Shown here: positions 1-8,602 of the stretch, in pieces
Position numbering within the stretch: the first letter of the stretch is position 1
Layout of the letters: each line of letters starts with the position of its first letter
From: Umezawaea endophytica
GTDB taxonomy: Bacteria > Actinomycetota > Actinomycetes > Mycobacteriales > Pseudonocardiaceae
Length of the DNA stretch: 64,000 nucleotides
Assembly: GCF_025061645.1 (NCBI RefSeq)
Contig: NZ_JANYMP010000003.1
Span: 368,090-432,089 of the forward strand
Direction of reading: 5' to 3'
Notes under the pieces: model-generated
Seen by the model: only the letters and a program-made list of their open reading frames with translations
What the model was told of the DNA's origin: nothing
Database searches by the model: none
Translations under genes and position numbers: made by a program

Positions 1-27
1 GCCCGGCCGGGGAGGTCCCGGCCGGGC
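1..27. terminator. Strong hairpin terminator after the methyltransferase gene
   Basis: An 11-bp perfect inverted repeat (positions 1-11 and 17-27) with a 5-nt loop lies just beyond the stop of the minus-strand methyltransferase gene. No U-tract is evident, as is common for actinomycete terminators. Confidence 0.7.
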
Positions 28-48
28 GCCCGCGCGGTCGTGCGCCGC

Positions 49-951
49 TCACTTCTTCTCGAAGCGCAGGAAACCCAGCTTCAAGCCCCCTGCTCGCCAT
101 TCGACGCCCTGCGCCTGGTTCGCCAGCAGGGAGATCCTGAACTGCCTGCGCTCCACCGCGGAGAGGCTGGTGTCGTCGTCCAGCACCGCCTTCGTCCAGG
201 CGGCGCTCTCCTCCCAGAACGGGGCGGTTTCCGCGGTCGCGTCGACCTCGTCGACCAGTTCGAAACCCGCGGCAGCCGCGGCTTCCGCGTAGTCGAGCAC
301 CGTGGCCGGTTTCGTGTAGAAGTACTCGGCCCACACGTCGGCGCCGTGGGGGCGGGTGATGAACACTTCCTCCACGCACACGCTGGCACCGGGCCGGAGG
401 ACGTGCGACAGGCACTCGAACCACTGCGGGCGGTTGAAGTACCCGCTGCTCTCGATCGCGACCGCCGCGTCGTACGGGCCGTCGTCCACGGTGAGGCGGT
501 TCGCGTCGCAGACCAGCGTCCGGACCTTCCCGCCCTGACCGCAGTCCCGCGCGAACCCGTTGACGACCGGCGCGTGCTCCGGCGCGTTGGTGACCGCCGT
601 GACGTCGGCGCCGTACTCCTGCGCCCAGAAGAGCGAGCCCCCGCCGAGGCCGCAGCCGACGTCCAGGACCTTCCCCGACAGCCGGTGCTCGGCGCCCCAG
701 ATCTTGGCCGCGTACCGCAGCAGGCCCTCCTGGTGGAGCCGGATGCTGGCGCGAATGGTGTCCGGCGTCGCGTCCTGGGCGGACGGCGGCGTTTCGGAGG
801 AGGGGTAGTACCCGACGTGGTAGTGAATCCTGGGTCCGGGCCCGTATTTGCGAACCAGCTTGGCTGTTTTGTCGTCGTAGTACTGGCCGACCACCCTTAC
901 CTCGTCCTGAGGGTCCAGCGCTGCCAGAGGTGAACTTGAAATGTTTGACAC
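49..951 (-). CDS. SAM-dependent C-methyltransferase, sterol/tocopherol/prenyl-diphosphate type
   Basis: A 300-aa class I methyltransferase. Motif I reads VLDVGCGLGGG. The N-terminal segment YYDDKTAK...IHYHVGYY resembles the aromatic/His entry segment of Erg6, tocopherol and prenyl methyltransferases. The GTG start at 951 is chosen because GGAGAA lies 6 nt upstream; a GTG at 957 is too close to it. The gene diverges from ispH-dxs-ispG, so a prenyl (IPP, GPP or longer) substrate is attractive, as in known IPP and GPP C-methyltransferases. That substrate is inference from context and family resemblance. A meroterpenoid or other small-molecule methyltransferase remains possible. A hairpin terminator follows the gene. 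Confidence 0.75.
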   Translation of the reverse strand: MSNISSSPLAALDPQDEVRVVGQYYDDKTAKLVRKYGPGPRIHYHVGYYPSSETPPSAQDATPDTIRASIRLHQEGLLRYAAKIWGAEHRLSGKVLDVGCGLGGGSLFWAQEYGADVTAVTNAPEHAPVVNGFARDCGQGGKVRTLVCDANRLTVDDGPYDAAVAIESSGYFNRPQWFECLSHVLRPGASVCVEEVFITRPHGADVWAEYFYTKPATVLDYAEAAAAAGFELVDEVDATAETAPFWEESAAWTKAVLDDDTSLSAVERRQFRISLLANQAQGVEWRAGGLKLGFLRFEKK

Positions 952-1028
952 GGTCACTTCTCCAGGGCTCGGATGTCGACGACGTTGGTGAACGGCCTGG
1001 TGTGGTCGTTGCGCGGTGCCCGTCATGA

Positions 1029-1045
1029 TTCGACCGGGAATCGAA
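1029..1045. promoter_or_regulatory. Dyad TTCGA-N7-TCGAA, candidate operator
   Basis: The 17-bp sequence TTCGACCGGGAATCGAA is an inverted repeat and matches 14 of 17 positions of a dyad at 9030-9046 upstream of the StrR-like gene. A shared regulator is inferred; the binding protein is unknown. Confidence 0.35.
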
Positions 1046-1175
1046 ACGCAGAGCCGCCCTAAATCGAGTGGCAGCTATCGGATTACATACTGGAGGGACG
1101 GCCCCGGCCGTGTCAACGACGCGGCGTGAGCATGTTCGACTTTAGGAAAAACCCCAAAGAAGACGGCGAAAAGCC

Positions 1176-1200
1176 CGGATTGGACTAATCTGCGGATTGG
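1176..1200. promoter_or_regulatory. Direct repeat CGGATTGG (period 17), candidate activator site
   Basis: CGGATTGG occurs at 1176-1183 and again at 1193-1200, about 90 bp upstream of the ispH start. Spaced direct repeats are typical activator sites. Binding by one of the LAL or StrR-like regulators nearby is speculation. Confidence 0.3.
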
Positions 1201-1291
1201 TGGCCGCCGCGTCCGACACCAAAGCCGTGTTCGAGTCCGGCTATTAAGCCGGCGTTCCGGCGCGGACGTCATGGCACGGAACGGAGTGGGA

Positions 1292-2242
1292 ATGAGTGGC
1301 GCTAAGCAGGTCCTGCTGGCCGAGCCGCGGAGTTTGTGCGCCGGTGTGCGCCGGGCGATGGCCATCATCGACCTCGCGCTGGAACAGCACGGCGCGCCGA
1401 TCTACGTCCGCAAGGAGATCGTGCACAACCACTACGTGGTGCGCGAGTTCCAGCGCCGGGGCGTCCGGTTCGTCGACTCCGAGCAGGAGGTGCCGGAGGG
1501 CGCGGTGTGCGTCTTCTCCGCGCACGGCGTCTCCCCGCAGGTGCGGCGGAACGCCGACGAGCGCGGGCTGGACGTCCTCGACGCGACCTGTCCCCTGGTG
1601 GCCAAGGTGCACCAGGAGGCCCGCCGGTTCGCTCGGGACGGGCGGACGCTGCTGCTGGTCGGGCACGCGGACCACGAGGAGGTCGAGGGCACCTTCGGGC
1701 ACGCTCCCGACCAGACGATCATCGTCGAGACGGTGGCCGACGCGGAGGCGCTGGACCTCCCCCTCGACACACCGGTCGCCTACCTCACCCAGACCACGCT
1801 CTCGGTCGACGAGACGAAGGACATCATCGCCGTGCTCCAGCGCAGGTTCACCGACCTGCGCGGGCCCGCCACCGACGACATCTGCTACGCCAGCCAGAAC
1901 CGCCAGGACGGCATCAGGGCCATCGTGGACCGGTGCGACCTGGTGCTGGTGGTCGGTTCGACCAACTCCAGCAACTCGATCCGGATGGTCGAGGTGGCCA
2001 GGAGGCTAGGTGCCAGAGCGGAACTCGTCCCGGACGTGACCCACTTCGACCCTGAGTGGCTGGTCGGTGCGACCACGGTCGGGGTGAGCGCCGGGGCGAG
2101 CGCGCCGGAGATCCTCGTCGACGAACTGGTCGAGCGGCTCGCCGAGCTGGGCCACGCGGACGTGGCCGTGCACCGGGTCGCGACCGAGGACGTCGTGTTC
2201 TCCCCGCCCGCGCGGCTGACCGGAGCGGCGGACGTGCCGTGA
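1292..2242 (+). CDS. ispH: 4-hydroxy-3-methylbut-2-enyl diphosphate reductase (IspH/LytB)
   Basis: Last enzyme of the MEP pathway, reducing HMBPP to IPP and DMAPP with a [4Fe-4S] cluster. The 316-aa protein has the three cluster cysteines in SLCAGVRRAM, DATCPLVAKVH and DDICYASQN, and the family segment HADHEEVEGT. The ATG at 1292 is preferred over the ATG at 1271 because GGAG sits 5 nt upstream of it. It is the first gene of an ispH-dxs-ispG operon. Because these three genes are clustered with pathway-type regulators, I infer a second, product-dedicated copy that boosts prenyl precursor supply; whether another copy exists elsewhere in the genome cannot be seen here. Confidence 0.95.
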   Translation: MSGAKQVLLAEPRSLCAGVRRAMAIIDLALEQHGAPIYVRKEIVHNHYVVREFQRRGVRFVDSEQEVPEGAVCVFSAHGVSPQVRRNADERGLDVLDATCPLVAKVHQEARRFARDGRTLLLVGHADHEEVEGTFGHAPDQTIIVETVADAEALDLPLDTPVAYLTQTTLSVDETKDIIAVLQRRFTDLRGPATDDICYASQNRQDGIRAIVDRCDLVLVVGSTNSSNSIRMVEVARRLGARAELVPDVTHFDPEWLVGATTVGVSAGASAPEILVDELVERLAELGHADVAVHRVATEDVVFSPPARLTGAADVP

Positions 2243-2270
2243 CCGACCGAGATGAGGAGCTCTGTTCGAC

Positions 2271-4088
2271 ATGGCGCTGCTGGAAACCGTGCGCGACCCC
2301 GCGCGGCTGCGTGAGCTGACCGCCGACGAACTCCGCGACCTCGCCGGGGAGATCCGCGCGTTCCTGGTCGACCGGGTCTCCGCCTCCGGGGGCCACCTCG
2401 GGCCCAACCTCGGCGTGGTGGAGCTGACCATCGCGCTGCACACCGTCTTCGACTCCCCGCGCGACCGGTTGCTGTGGGACACCGGGCACCAGTCCTACGT
2501 GCACAAGATCCTCACGGGCCGCCAGGCCGGGTTCGGCCGGTTGCGCAAGTCCGACGGGCTCTCCGGGTACCCGAACCCGGAGGAGTCCGAGCACGACCTG
2601 GTGGAGAACTCGCACGCGTCCACCGCACTGTCCTATGCGGACGGTCTGGCCAGGGCGGACGCCCACCTCGGCCGACGGGGCCGGGCGACCGTCGCGATCA
2701 TCGGCGACGGCGCGATGACCGGCGGCATGGCCTGGGAGGCGCTCAACAACATCGCGGGCGGACCGGAACGGCCGCTCGTCATCGTGCTCAACGACAACCA
2801 GCGCTCCTACGCGCCGACCGTCGGTGGGCTGGCCGAGCACCTGGCCGACCTGCGCGCCGGGCGCGGGCCGGGCGTGTTCGAACAGCTCGGGCTCGGTTAC
2901 CTCGGCCCCGTCGACGGTCACGACATCGCCGCCGTCCAGGACTCCCTGCGCCACGCGGTCGCGCTGGGCGGACCGGTGGTGGTGCACGTGATCACCGCCA
3001 AGGGCAAGGGGTACCGGCACACCGAGACCAACGACCTCGACCTCGGCCACGCCGTCAAACCGATGGACCCGCACACCGGGCGGGCGCTGAAGGCGTCTCC
3101 CCCGTCGTTCACGTCCGTGTTCGGCGAGAAGCTGGTCGAACTCGCCGAGCGGCGCGACGACCTGGTGGCGATCACGGCCGCGATGACCGAGCCGACCGGA
3201 CTCCTGCCGCTGCAACGCAGGTTCCCGCACCGGGTGATCGACGTCGGCATCGCCGAGCAGCACGCGGTCACGATGGCCGCCGGGCTGTCCCTTGGCGGCG
3301 TGCACCCGGTGGTGGCCATCTACTCCACATTCGTCAACCGCGCGCTCGACCAGCTCCTCATGGACGTCGCGCTGCACCGCCGCCCGGTGACGTTCGTCCT
3401 CGACCGGTCCGGGGTGACCGGCGACGACGGGCCTAGCCACAACGGCATGTGGGACCTGTCGGTGTTGCAGGTGGTGCCGGGGCTGCGGATCGCGGCACCG
3501 CGCGACGGCGCCCGGCTGGCCGAACTGCTGGCCGAAGCCGTGGCGTGGCGCGGAGGTCCGACGATGCTGCGGTTCCCCAAGGGCCCCGCCGGTGAGGACC
3601 TGCCCGCCATCGCCACGTTCAACGGGATCGACGTGCTGCGCCGCACCGGTTCGCTGGACGTCCTGATCGTCGCGGTGGGCGCGCTGGCCGGGCTCGCGCT
3701 CACCGTCGCCGACGGCGTGCGGGCACAGGGCATCGGGGTGACGGTGGTGGACCCGAGGTGGGTCACCCCGGTCAACACCGCGCTGGCGGACCTGGCCCGC
3801 CGCCACCGGCTCGCGATCACGGTCGAGGACAACAGCCGCGCGGGCGGCGTCGGTTCCGCCATCGCGCAGGCGTTGCGGGACGCCGATGTGCACACGCCGC
3901 TGCGCGAGTTCGGCATCCCGAGGCGGTTCCTCAGCCACGGGTCGAGGGCCGAGGTGCTCGCCGCCTGCGGGCTGACCGCGCAGGACATCGCCGGGGCCGT
4001 GGCGGAACTGCTGACCGGCCTCGACACCGCCCCGCCGGGCATCGACGACCTCGACACCCGGCCGGTCCACGCAGTGGAGGAACGATGA
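2271..4088 (+). CDS. dxs: 1-deoxy-D-xylulose-5-phosphate synthase (DXS)
   Basis: Thiamine-diphosphate enzyme that condenses pyruvate and glyceraldehyde 3-phosphate at the entry of the MEP pathway. The ThDP signature GDGAMTGG...NN is near residues 144-165, and the transketolase pyrimidine-binding part ([10 protein letters not shown]...[15 protein letters not shown]) and C-terminal domain follow. At 605 aa it is slightly shorter than most housekeeping DXS proteins (about 620-640 aa). GAGGAG lies about 11 nt before the ATG. Its stop overlaps the ispG start (ATGA), so translation is coupled. It is the flux-controlling step, which fits a precursor-boost role. Confidence 0.95.
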   Translation: MALLETVRDPARLRELTADELRDLAGEIRAFLVDRVSASGGHLGPNLGVVELTIALHTVFDSPRDRLLWDTGHQSYVHKILTGRQAGFGRLRKSDGLSGYPNPEESEHDLVENSHASTALSYADGLARADAHLGRRGRATVAIIGDGAMTGGMAWEALNNIAGGPERPLVIVLNDNQRSYAPTVGGLAEHLADLRAGRGPGVFEQLGLGYLGPVDGHDIAAVQDSLRHAVALGGPVVVHVITAKGKGYRHTETNDLDLGHAVKPMDPHTGRALKASPPSFTSVFGEKLVELAERRDDLVAITAAMTEPTGLLPLQRRFPHRVIDVGIAEQHAVTMAAGLSLGGVHPVVAIYSTFVNRALDQLLMDVALHRRPVTFVLDRSGVTGDDGPSHNGMWDLSVLQVVPGLRIAAPRDGARLAELLAEAVAWRGGPTMLRFPKGPAGEDLPAIATFNGIDVLRRTGSLDVLIVAVGALAGLALTVADGVRAQGIGVTVVDPRWVTPVNTALADLARRHRLAITVEDNSRAGGVGSAIAQALRDADVHTPLREFGIPRRFLSHGSRAEVLAACGLTAQDIAGAVAELLTGLDTAPPGIDDLDTRPVHAVEER

Positions 4089-5227
4089 CGACCGTCGCAC
4101 TGGGAATGCCCTCACCGCGCAAGGACGAGGTCCCGCTCTCGGTGGCCACGCGGCGGACCTCCCGCCGAATCATGGTGGGCACGGTGCCGGTCGGCGGTGA
4201 CGCCCCGGTGTCGGTGCAGTCGATGACCACCACGCCCACCACCGACATCGACGCCACCCTCCAGCAGATCGCCGAGCTCACCGCGGCGGGCTGCGAGATC
4301 GTGCGGGTCGCCGTGCCGTCGGCGGACGACGCGGCGGCGCTGCCGACGATCGCGCGCAAGTCGGGGATCCCGGTGATCGCCGACATCCACTTCCAGCCCA
4401 GGTACGTGTTCGCCGCGATCGACGCCGGGTGCGCCGCGGTGCGGGTCAACCCCGGCAACATCCGCCAGTTCGACGACCAGGTCGGCGCCATCGCCCGTGC
4501 CGCGAAGGACGCGGGCGTGTCGATCCGGATCGGCGTGAACGCCGGGTCGCTGGACAAGCGGTTGCTGCGCAAGCACGGCGGCGTCACCCCGGAGGCGCTG
4601 GTGGAGTCGGCGCTGTGGGAGTGCTCGCTGTTCGAGGAGCACGACTACACCGACCTGAAGATCTCGGTGAAGCACCACGACCCGGTGGTGATGATCGAGG
4701 CGTACCGCAAGCTCGCCACCCGGTGCGACTACCCGCTCCACCTCGGCGTGACCGAAGCGGGCCCCCGCTTCCAGGGCACGATCAAGTCCTCGGTCGCGTT
4801 CGGCGCGCTGCTGGCGGAGGGCATCGGCGACACCATCCGGGTGTCGCTGTCCGCGCCGCCGGTGGAGGAGGTCAAGGTGGGCGCGCAGATCCTGGAGTCG
4901 CTCGGGCTGCGGCCGCGGGGACTCGACATCGTGTCGTGCCCGTCCTGCGGCCGGGCGCAGGTCGACGTGCACACCCTCGCCGAGCGGGTCACCGCGGCGC
5001 TCGAAGGGTTCCCGGTGCCGTTGCGGGTGGCGGTGATGGGCTGCGTCGTCAACGGGCCGGGTGAGGCCCGCGAAGCCGACATCGGCGTCGCCGCGGGCAA
5101 CGGCAAGGGCCAGATCTTCGTCAAGGGCGAGGTGATCCGCACGGTTCCGGAGTCGCAGATCGTGGAGACCCTCCTGGCCGAGGCGGCCCGCATCGCCGAG
5201 GAGATGGGCGTCGACGTCGAGTCGTGA
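4085..5227 (+). CDS. ispG: 4-hydroxy-3-methylbut-2-en-1-yl diphosphate synthase (IspG/GcpE)
   Basis: Penultimate MEP-pathway enzyme, converting MEcPP to HMBPP with a [4Fe-4S] cluster. The 380-aa length is normal for bacterial GcpE. Cluster ligands are visible as CPSC and, near the C terminus, in [11 protein letters not shown]. The N-terminal TIM-barrel part starts with the typical [17 protein letters not shown] segment. The ATG at 4085 overlaps the dxs stop by 4 bp. A hairpin terminator follows at 5282-5313. With ispH and dxs it covers the first and the two iron-sulfur steps only; ispC-D-E-F are not in the window. Confidence 0.95.
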   Translation: MTTVALGMPSPRKDEVPLSVATRRTSRRIMVGTVPVGGDAPVSVQSMTTTPTTDIDATLQQIAELTAAGCEIVRVAVPSADDAAALPTIARKSGIPVIADIHFQPRYVFAAIDAGCAAVRVNPGNIRQFDDQVGAIARAAKDAGVSIRIGVNAGSLDKRLLRKHGGVTPEALVESALWECSLFEEHDYTDLKISVKHHDPVVMIEAYRKLATRCDYPLHLGVTEAGPRFQGTIKSSVAFGALLAEGIGDTIRVSLSAPPVEEVKVGAQILESLGLRPRGLDIVSCPSCGRAQVDVHTLAERVTAALEGFPVPLRVAVMGCVVNGPGEAREADIGVAAGNGKGQIFVKGEVIRTVPESQIVETLLAEAARIAEEMGVDVES

Positions 5228-5258
5228 CCCGCCGTCCCACCACCAGGAGGAGCACGTG

Positions 5259-5354
5259 ATGGTCATCCTTCAAGCGGCACAACGCGGTCCGCGCGTGATC
5301 GCGCGAACCGCGTGCCGCGAGCCCCCGCGCGTCAGTCCACGGTCTCGCAGGTGA
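5259..5354 (+). CDS. Possible 31-aa peptide with strong ribosome-binding site
   Basis: An AGGAGGAG sequence at 5245-5252 is followed by GTG at 5256 and ATG at 5259, opening a 31-codon frame that begins MVILQAAQRG and ends in TGA at 5352-5354. The frame runs through the inverted repeat that looks like the ispG terminator and into the 3' end of the convergent luxR-type gene. The peptide is Arg-rich and I recognise no family. It could be a real small peptide, or the remnant of a longer gene whose start signals survive. Confidence 0.25.
   Translation: MVILQAAQRGPRVIARTACREPPRVSPRSRR
5282..5313. terminator. Hairpin terminator between convergent ispG and luxR-type gene
   Basis: Fourteen-nucleotide arms at 5282-5295 and 5300-5313 pair with a single mismatch around a TGAT loop. 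The position between two convergent genes fits a bidirectional terminator. Confidence 0.6.
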
Positions 5355-5706
5355 CGCGCGGCGGCCACGAGTCCGTTCTCAGTATTTCCAGGACGAACGC
5401 CCTCGACACCAGCGCCACGCGGTTCGGCGCCTTCAGCTTGTCGGACATGACGCGGACGTGGTAGTCGATGGTCTTCGAACTGAGGTACAGCTCCCTCGAC
5501 AGCCGCCCGCTGGAGAAACCGGCCGCGACACCCTCCAGGATCTTGGCCTGGAGGGAACTGAGGGTCCAGCAGCCGACCGGCTGGAACGCCTCGTACTCGG
5601 CGGTGCTCGGCGCTCCCGCGCCGGGGAGCACCTGCCCGAAACCGTGCTTTCGGGCGCAGCCCGAGTGGTGCTCGCAGTTCTGCGCGTCGTTCTGCCCGTT
5701 ATGCAT
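5332..5706 (-). CDS. Orphan LuxR-type HTH transcriptional regulator, small
   Basis: A 124-aa protein made of a short Cys/His-bearing N-terminal part (NCEHHSGC near residues 10-17) and a C-terminal LuxR/GerE HTH: LSSLQAKILEGVAAGFS followed by the recognition helix in LYLSSKTIDYHVRVM. It has no receiver or autoinducer domain. It could act as a stand-alone DNA-binding regulator of the neighbouring biosynthetic genes, similar in architecture to other single-HTH LuxR proteins. The start at 5706 has an AGGA sequence about 14 nt upstream. It converges on ispG and is divergent from the 105-aa gene at 5858. Confidence 0.8.
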   Translation of the reverse strand: MHNGQNDAQNCEHHSGCARKHGFGQVLPGAGAPSTAEYEAFQPVGCWTLSSLQAKILEGVAAGFSSGRLSRELYLSSKTIDYHVRVMSDKLKAPNRVALVSRAFVLEILRTDSWPPRVTCETVD

Positions 5707-5857
5707 GGCACCTATCCATTCCTGTACAGCCAGTCAGGTCAGGACCGCGATCGGAGGGGTACGGGGTGAGGAGGTGCCGGAACCGCGCCGCGGGTGGCCC
5801 CGCGACGTGGGGATCACCAGTTCGAGCACGTCCAACCCGGTGAGGAGAGCCAGTCTT

Positions 5858-6175
5858 GTGTCCACAGTGGAACGGTTTCGGGGGACGACCGTGACGACGT
5901 TCGCGCGCGGTACCGGGACCGCGGCGCAGGCAGCGGCGGACGCGCTGCTCGAGGCCCTGCACGAGGACCTGGGCAGGTTGCCCGCCAGCGCACAGCTCGA
6001 CGCCGTGCTGTGCCTGCTGGAGGCGGCACGGGTGGTGCTGCGCGCCCCCGATCGGCCGGGTGAGCCCGCGAGCGAGGACCTCGACGACATCCGCGCGACC
6101 ATGCGCGCCGCGTCGCTGTCGGTGCGCAGCTACCTGTGGCGGACCGCCGACAACGATCCGGTCGCCCGTGAGTGA
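5858..6175 (+). CDS. Hypothetical 105-aa helical protein
   Basis: GTG start at 5858 preceded by GAGGAG (5842-5847). The predicted protein is Ala/Leu/Arg-rich and probably all-helical, with AAQAAADALLEALHEDLG and LDAVLCLLEAARVVL segments, ending RTADNDPVARE. There is no signal peptide or membrane segment and no family that I recognise. It lies divergent from the small luxR gene and convergent with the transporter gene at 6257. It may be a cluster-specific accessory protein, but function is unknown. Confidence 0.5.
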   Translation: MSTVERFRGTTVTTFARGTGTAAQAAADALLEALHEDLGRLPASAQLDAVLCLLEAARVVLRAPDRPGEPASEDLDDIRATMRAASLSVRSYLWRTADNDPVARE

Positions 6176-6256
6176 GGTGCTCGACATGCCGCCTCCCGCC
6201 GCGACTCCGAACGGACTCGAAATCCCACCGGGATCCCGTCGGACCTCATCGCCGGG

Positions 6257-7450
6257 CTAGCCGCGGACCGACGGCGCTCGCACCGTGGTCGCGCCGCGCA
6301 GGTCGGGCAGGAAGGTCATGGCTATCGCCGCGCAGGCCATGAAACCCGCGCACACCAGCAGACCGGCGCCCAACCCCGCGCCCGCCGCCAACGCGCCCAG
6401 CGTGAGCGGGGCGAACGCGGACACACCGCGGCCGATGTTGTAGCAGAACCCGGCACCGGTCGTCCGCACCCTGGTCGGGAACAGCTCGCCGAGGTACGCG
6501 CCGAAGATGCCCGCGTAGGCGGCGAAGAACGCGAACAGCGGCCCCAGCCACAGCAACGCCGTGCGGTCGGCGGCCACCACGTACAGCGGCAGGGTCACCG
6601 CCACCCCGGCCAGCGACAGCACCAGCGCGTTCTTGCGGCCGATCCGGTCGGCGATCAGGCCGAAGACGTTGTAGCCGACGAACATCCCGAGGTTGAGGAC
6701 CGTCAGGAACATCGCGACCGTCGCGGCCGGGATGCCCTTGTCGGCCTGGAGGTAGGTCGGCAGCCACGTGGACGCGCCCCAGGCGCCGAACATCGCGAGC
6801 CCGGCCACGACCGCGCCGAGCGAGGTGCGCTTGCGCAGCTCCGGGGCGAAGATCTCCGCCGCCTTCACCGGCGTGGTCTTCTGCTCGGCCCATTCGGCCG
6901 ACTCGCGGAAGAACACCCCGACGAGGACCAGCGGGATCACCACACCCACCCCGCCGATGAAGAACAGCAGGCGCCAGTCCGGCAGCAGCGCACCCGACAG
7001 CAGCGCGGCGACCACCCCGCCGATCGGGAACGAGCTGAGCACGAACGCGACCGCGCGACCGCGTTGCGCCGCGGGCCAGGTCTCGACCACGTAGGTCGAC
7101 ACCACCCCCCAGACCCCGCCCAGTCCCATACCCGCCAGGAAGCGCAGCAGCACGAACATCGTGAAACTCGGAACCACCACGATCGCTGCGGTGAAGACGC
7201 CGAACACGGCGAGCGAGACCATCAACGCCCGCTTGCGCCCGTAGTTGTCGGCGAACCAGCCCGCGGTCAGGCTGCTCACCCCGATGCCGAGCAACGTCGC
7301 CGTGGCGAGGAGACCGCCCTGCGTCGTCGTCAGCCCGAGATCGGCGCGGATCACGGGTAACGCGAACGACAGCAGCAAGATCTCCAACGCGTCGAACATG
7401 TAGGCGACGAACGAGCCTATGAGCACAACCCACCTGTTGGATCCACGCAA
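6257..7450 (-). CDS. MFS transporter (aromatic acid/metabolite:H+ symporter-like)
   Basis: A 397-aa membrane protein with about 12 hydrophobic segments. The MFS signature between TM2 and TM3 reads GWFADNYGRKRAL and is repeated in the second half as GLIADRIGRKNALV. It resembles the sugar/aromatic-acid symporter branches more than the 14-TM drug pumps. The start appears to be TTG at 7450; nearby GTG codons are alternatives. A TTA codon (residue 31, positions 7358-7360) makes translation potentially bldA-dependent. It lies 52 bp downstream of the StrR-like regulator on the same strand and may be co-transcribed. It could move a precursor or the product. Confidence 0.85.
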   Translation of the reverse strand: MRGSNRWVVLIGSFVAYMFDALEILLLSFALPVIRADLGLTTTQGGLLATATLLGIGVSSLTAGWFADNYGRKRALMVSLAVFGVFTAAIVVVPSFTMFVLLRFLAGMGLGGVWGVVSTYVVETWPAAQRGRAVAFVLSSFPIGGVVAALLSGALLPDWRLLFFIGGVGVVIPLVLVGVFFRESAEWAEQKTTPVKAAEIFAPELRKRTSLGAVVAGLAMFGAWGASTWLPTYLQADKGIPAATVAMFLTVLNLGMFVGYNVFGLIADRIGRKNALVLSLAGVAVTLPLYVVAADRTALLWLGPLFAFFAAYAGIFGAYLGELFPTRVRTTGAGFCYNIGRGVSAFAPLTLGALAAGAGLGAGLLVCAGFMACAAIAMTFLPDLRGATTVRAPSVRG

Positions 7451-7502
7451 GTCGATCAGTCCATTCAGTCGTCGGGGTTCGTTCGAGGGGTCCGCACGAT
7501 CG

Positions 7503-8573
7503 TCACTTCACGGCCGGTGTCCCGTCCGACGGCTGAGACCAAGCGTGCTCGGTCTGCCCGCCTTCCTCGTCCTGGGCGCTGATCCGGTCGCCGAACGCGG
7601 CCCAGGACCGCGCGTTGTGCCGGGCCAGCGCGGCGACGGCGCCCGCGCAGTGCGCCGGGATGTCCGCCACCGGTGGAGCCGCCTGCCCGGTCACGGTGTG
7701 CGCGTCGAGCCACCGCAGCAGGGTCCGGCCCGCCTCGGTGAGCCGCAGCGACGGGTCCTTGCACAGGGTGCGCATGATCGCGGCGGGATCGGGGTCGACG
7801 TCGGCCCTGGCCGTCGTCTGGCGGCGCGGCGCACCCGCGCCCGCCGCGGGCCGGTTCGGTTCCGCGGCCTCCTTCCTCGCAGGGACGGGGTCTTCGCCGC
7901 GGCTGATCCGGTTGCGCACGTCCAGTACAGTCGAGGGCGCGATGCCCGCCGCCCTGGCGATGTCGCGCAGCGACCGGTTCGCGTCGGCGCGCATCAGTTC
8001 ACCGGCCAGCCTGCGGCCCTCCGAACTGTCGAGCGGGCGCCGCCTGCCGTCCCGGCCGATCCGGGTGTTCGACCGAGCGTCCTCGACGGTCGAACACCTG
8101 CGGATCTCCCCCACCGTGCTCGCGGTCAGGCCGCTCACCAGGGCGATCCACCGGTCCGACCGGGTCGGGTGGGTCACGATGATCCGCGCGGCGGCCGCTT
8201 TGCGGTCGGCGACCGAGAGCGGTAGGCCGTTGGCCGTGTTCGCCTCGACCGCGAGCACGAACGCGTCGTCCTCGTCGCCGTCGAAGAACTGCGCCTCGAC
8301 GTGGTCGCGGGCGCTCAGTTCCGCGGCTCGCACCCGCTGCACGCCGTCGATCACGCACATGGTGCTGCGGTGCACGATGATCGGCGGCATCCGGGCGTTC
8401 GTCCTCGCCAGGACGCGGATGTGTTCCGCGCTCACACCACTCGTCCTCGGTGAACCGCCGAGCCGCAACCGACCGATCGGCACCATCTCGGCGGGAATGA
8501 GGCCCGCCTGGTAGGCGTGCCACTGAGACGGCAGTTCTTGGCCGCCGAATTCAAAGCCTTGATGTCGCAACAA
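7503..8573 (-). CDS. StrR/NovG-like pathway-specific regulator with ParB-type domain
   Basis: A 356-aa protein with an N-terminal ParB/sulfiredoxin-like domain (VPIGRLRLGGSPRTSG ... PPIIVHRSTMCVIDGVQRVRAA) and a central HTH (SLRDIARAAGIAPSTVLDVRNRI) typical of StrR, NovG and related activators of antibiotic clusters. The C-terminal third is Pro/Ala-rich with a helical tail. Two consecutive TTG codons at 8573 and 8570 are the only plausible starts; GGAGG is 3 and 6 nt upstream respectively, so TTG at 8570 may be the real one. Such regulators bind inverted repeats upstream of biosynthetic genes. I infer it controls the ispH and/or halogenase-NRPS operons. Confidence 0.85.
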   Translation of the reverse strand: MLRHQGFEFGGQELPSQWHAYQAGLIPAEMVPIGRLRLGGSPRTSGVSAEHIRVLARTNARMPPIIVHRSTMCVIDGVQRVRAAELSARDHVEAQFFDGDEDDAFVLAVEANTANGLPLSVADRKAAAARIIVTHPTRSDRWIALVSGLTASTVGEIRRCSTVEDARSNTRIGRDGRRRPLDSSEGRRLAGELMRADANRSLRDIARAAGIAPSTVLDVRNRISRGEDPVPARKEAAEPNRPAAGAGAPRRQTTARADVDPDPAAIMRTLCKDPSLRLTEAGRTLLRWLDAHTVTGQAAPPVADIPAHCAGAVAALARHNARSWAAFGDRISAQDEEGGQTEHAWSQPSDGTPAVK

Positions 8574-8588
8574 AGTCCTCCTTCGGTG

Positions 8589-8602
8589 CGCGATCGATCG
8601 CG
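8589..8602. promoter_or_regulatory. Perfect 14-bp palindrome just upstream of the StrR-like gene
   Basis: CGCGATCGATCGCG is a perfect palindrome that lies directly upstream of the Shine-Dalgarno sequence of the StrR-like gene. It could be an autoregulatory operator or form an mRNA hairpin next to the TTG start. This is inference from position. Confidence 0.35.

Larger units (their letters stand above)
952..1291. promoter_or_regulatory. Divergent promoter region between methyltransferase and ispH
   Basis: This 340-bp gene-free region is AT-richer than its surroundings and must carry both divergent promoters. It contains a dyad at 1029-1045 and a pair of 8-bp direct repeats at 1176-1200, listed separately. 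I could not assign convincing -35/-10 pairs. Confidence 0.5.
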
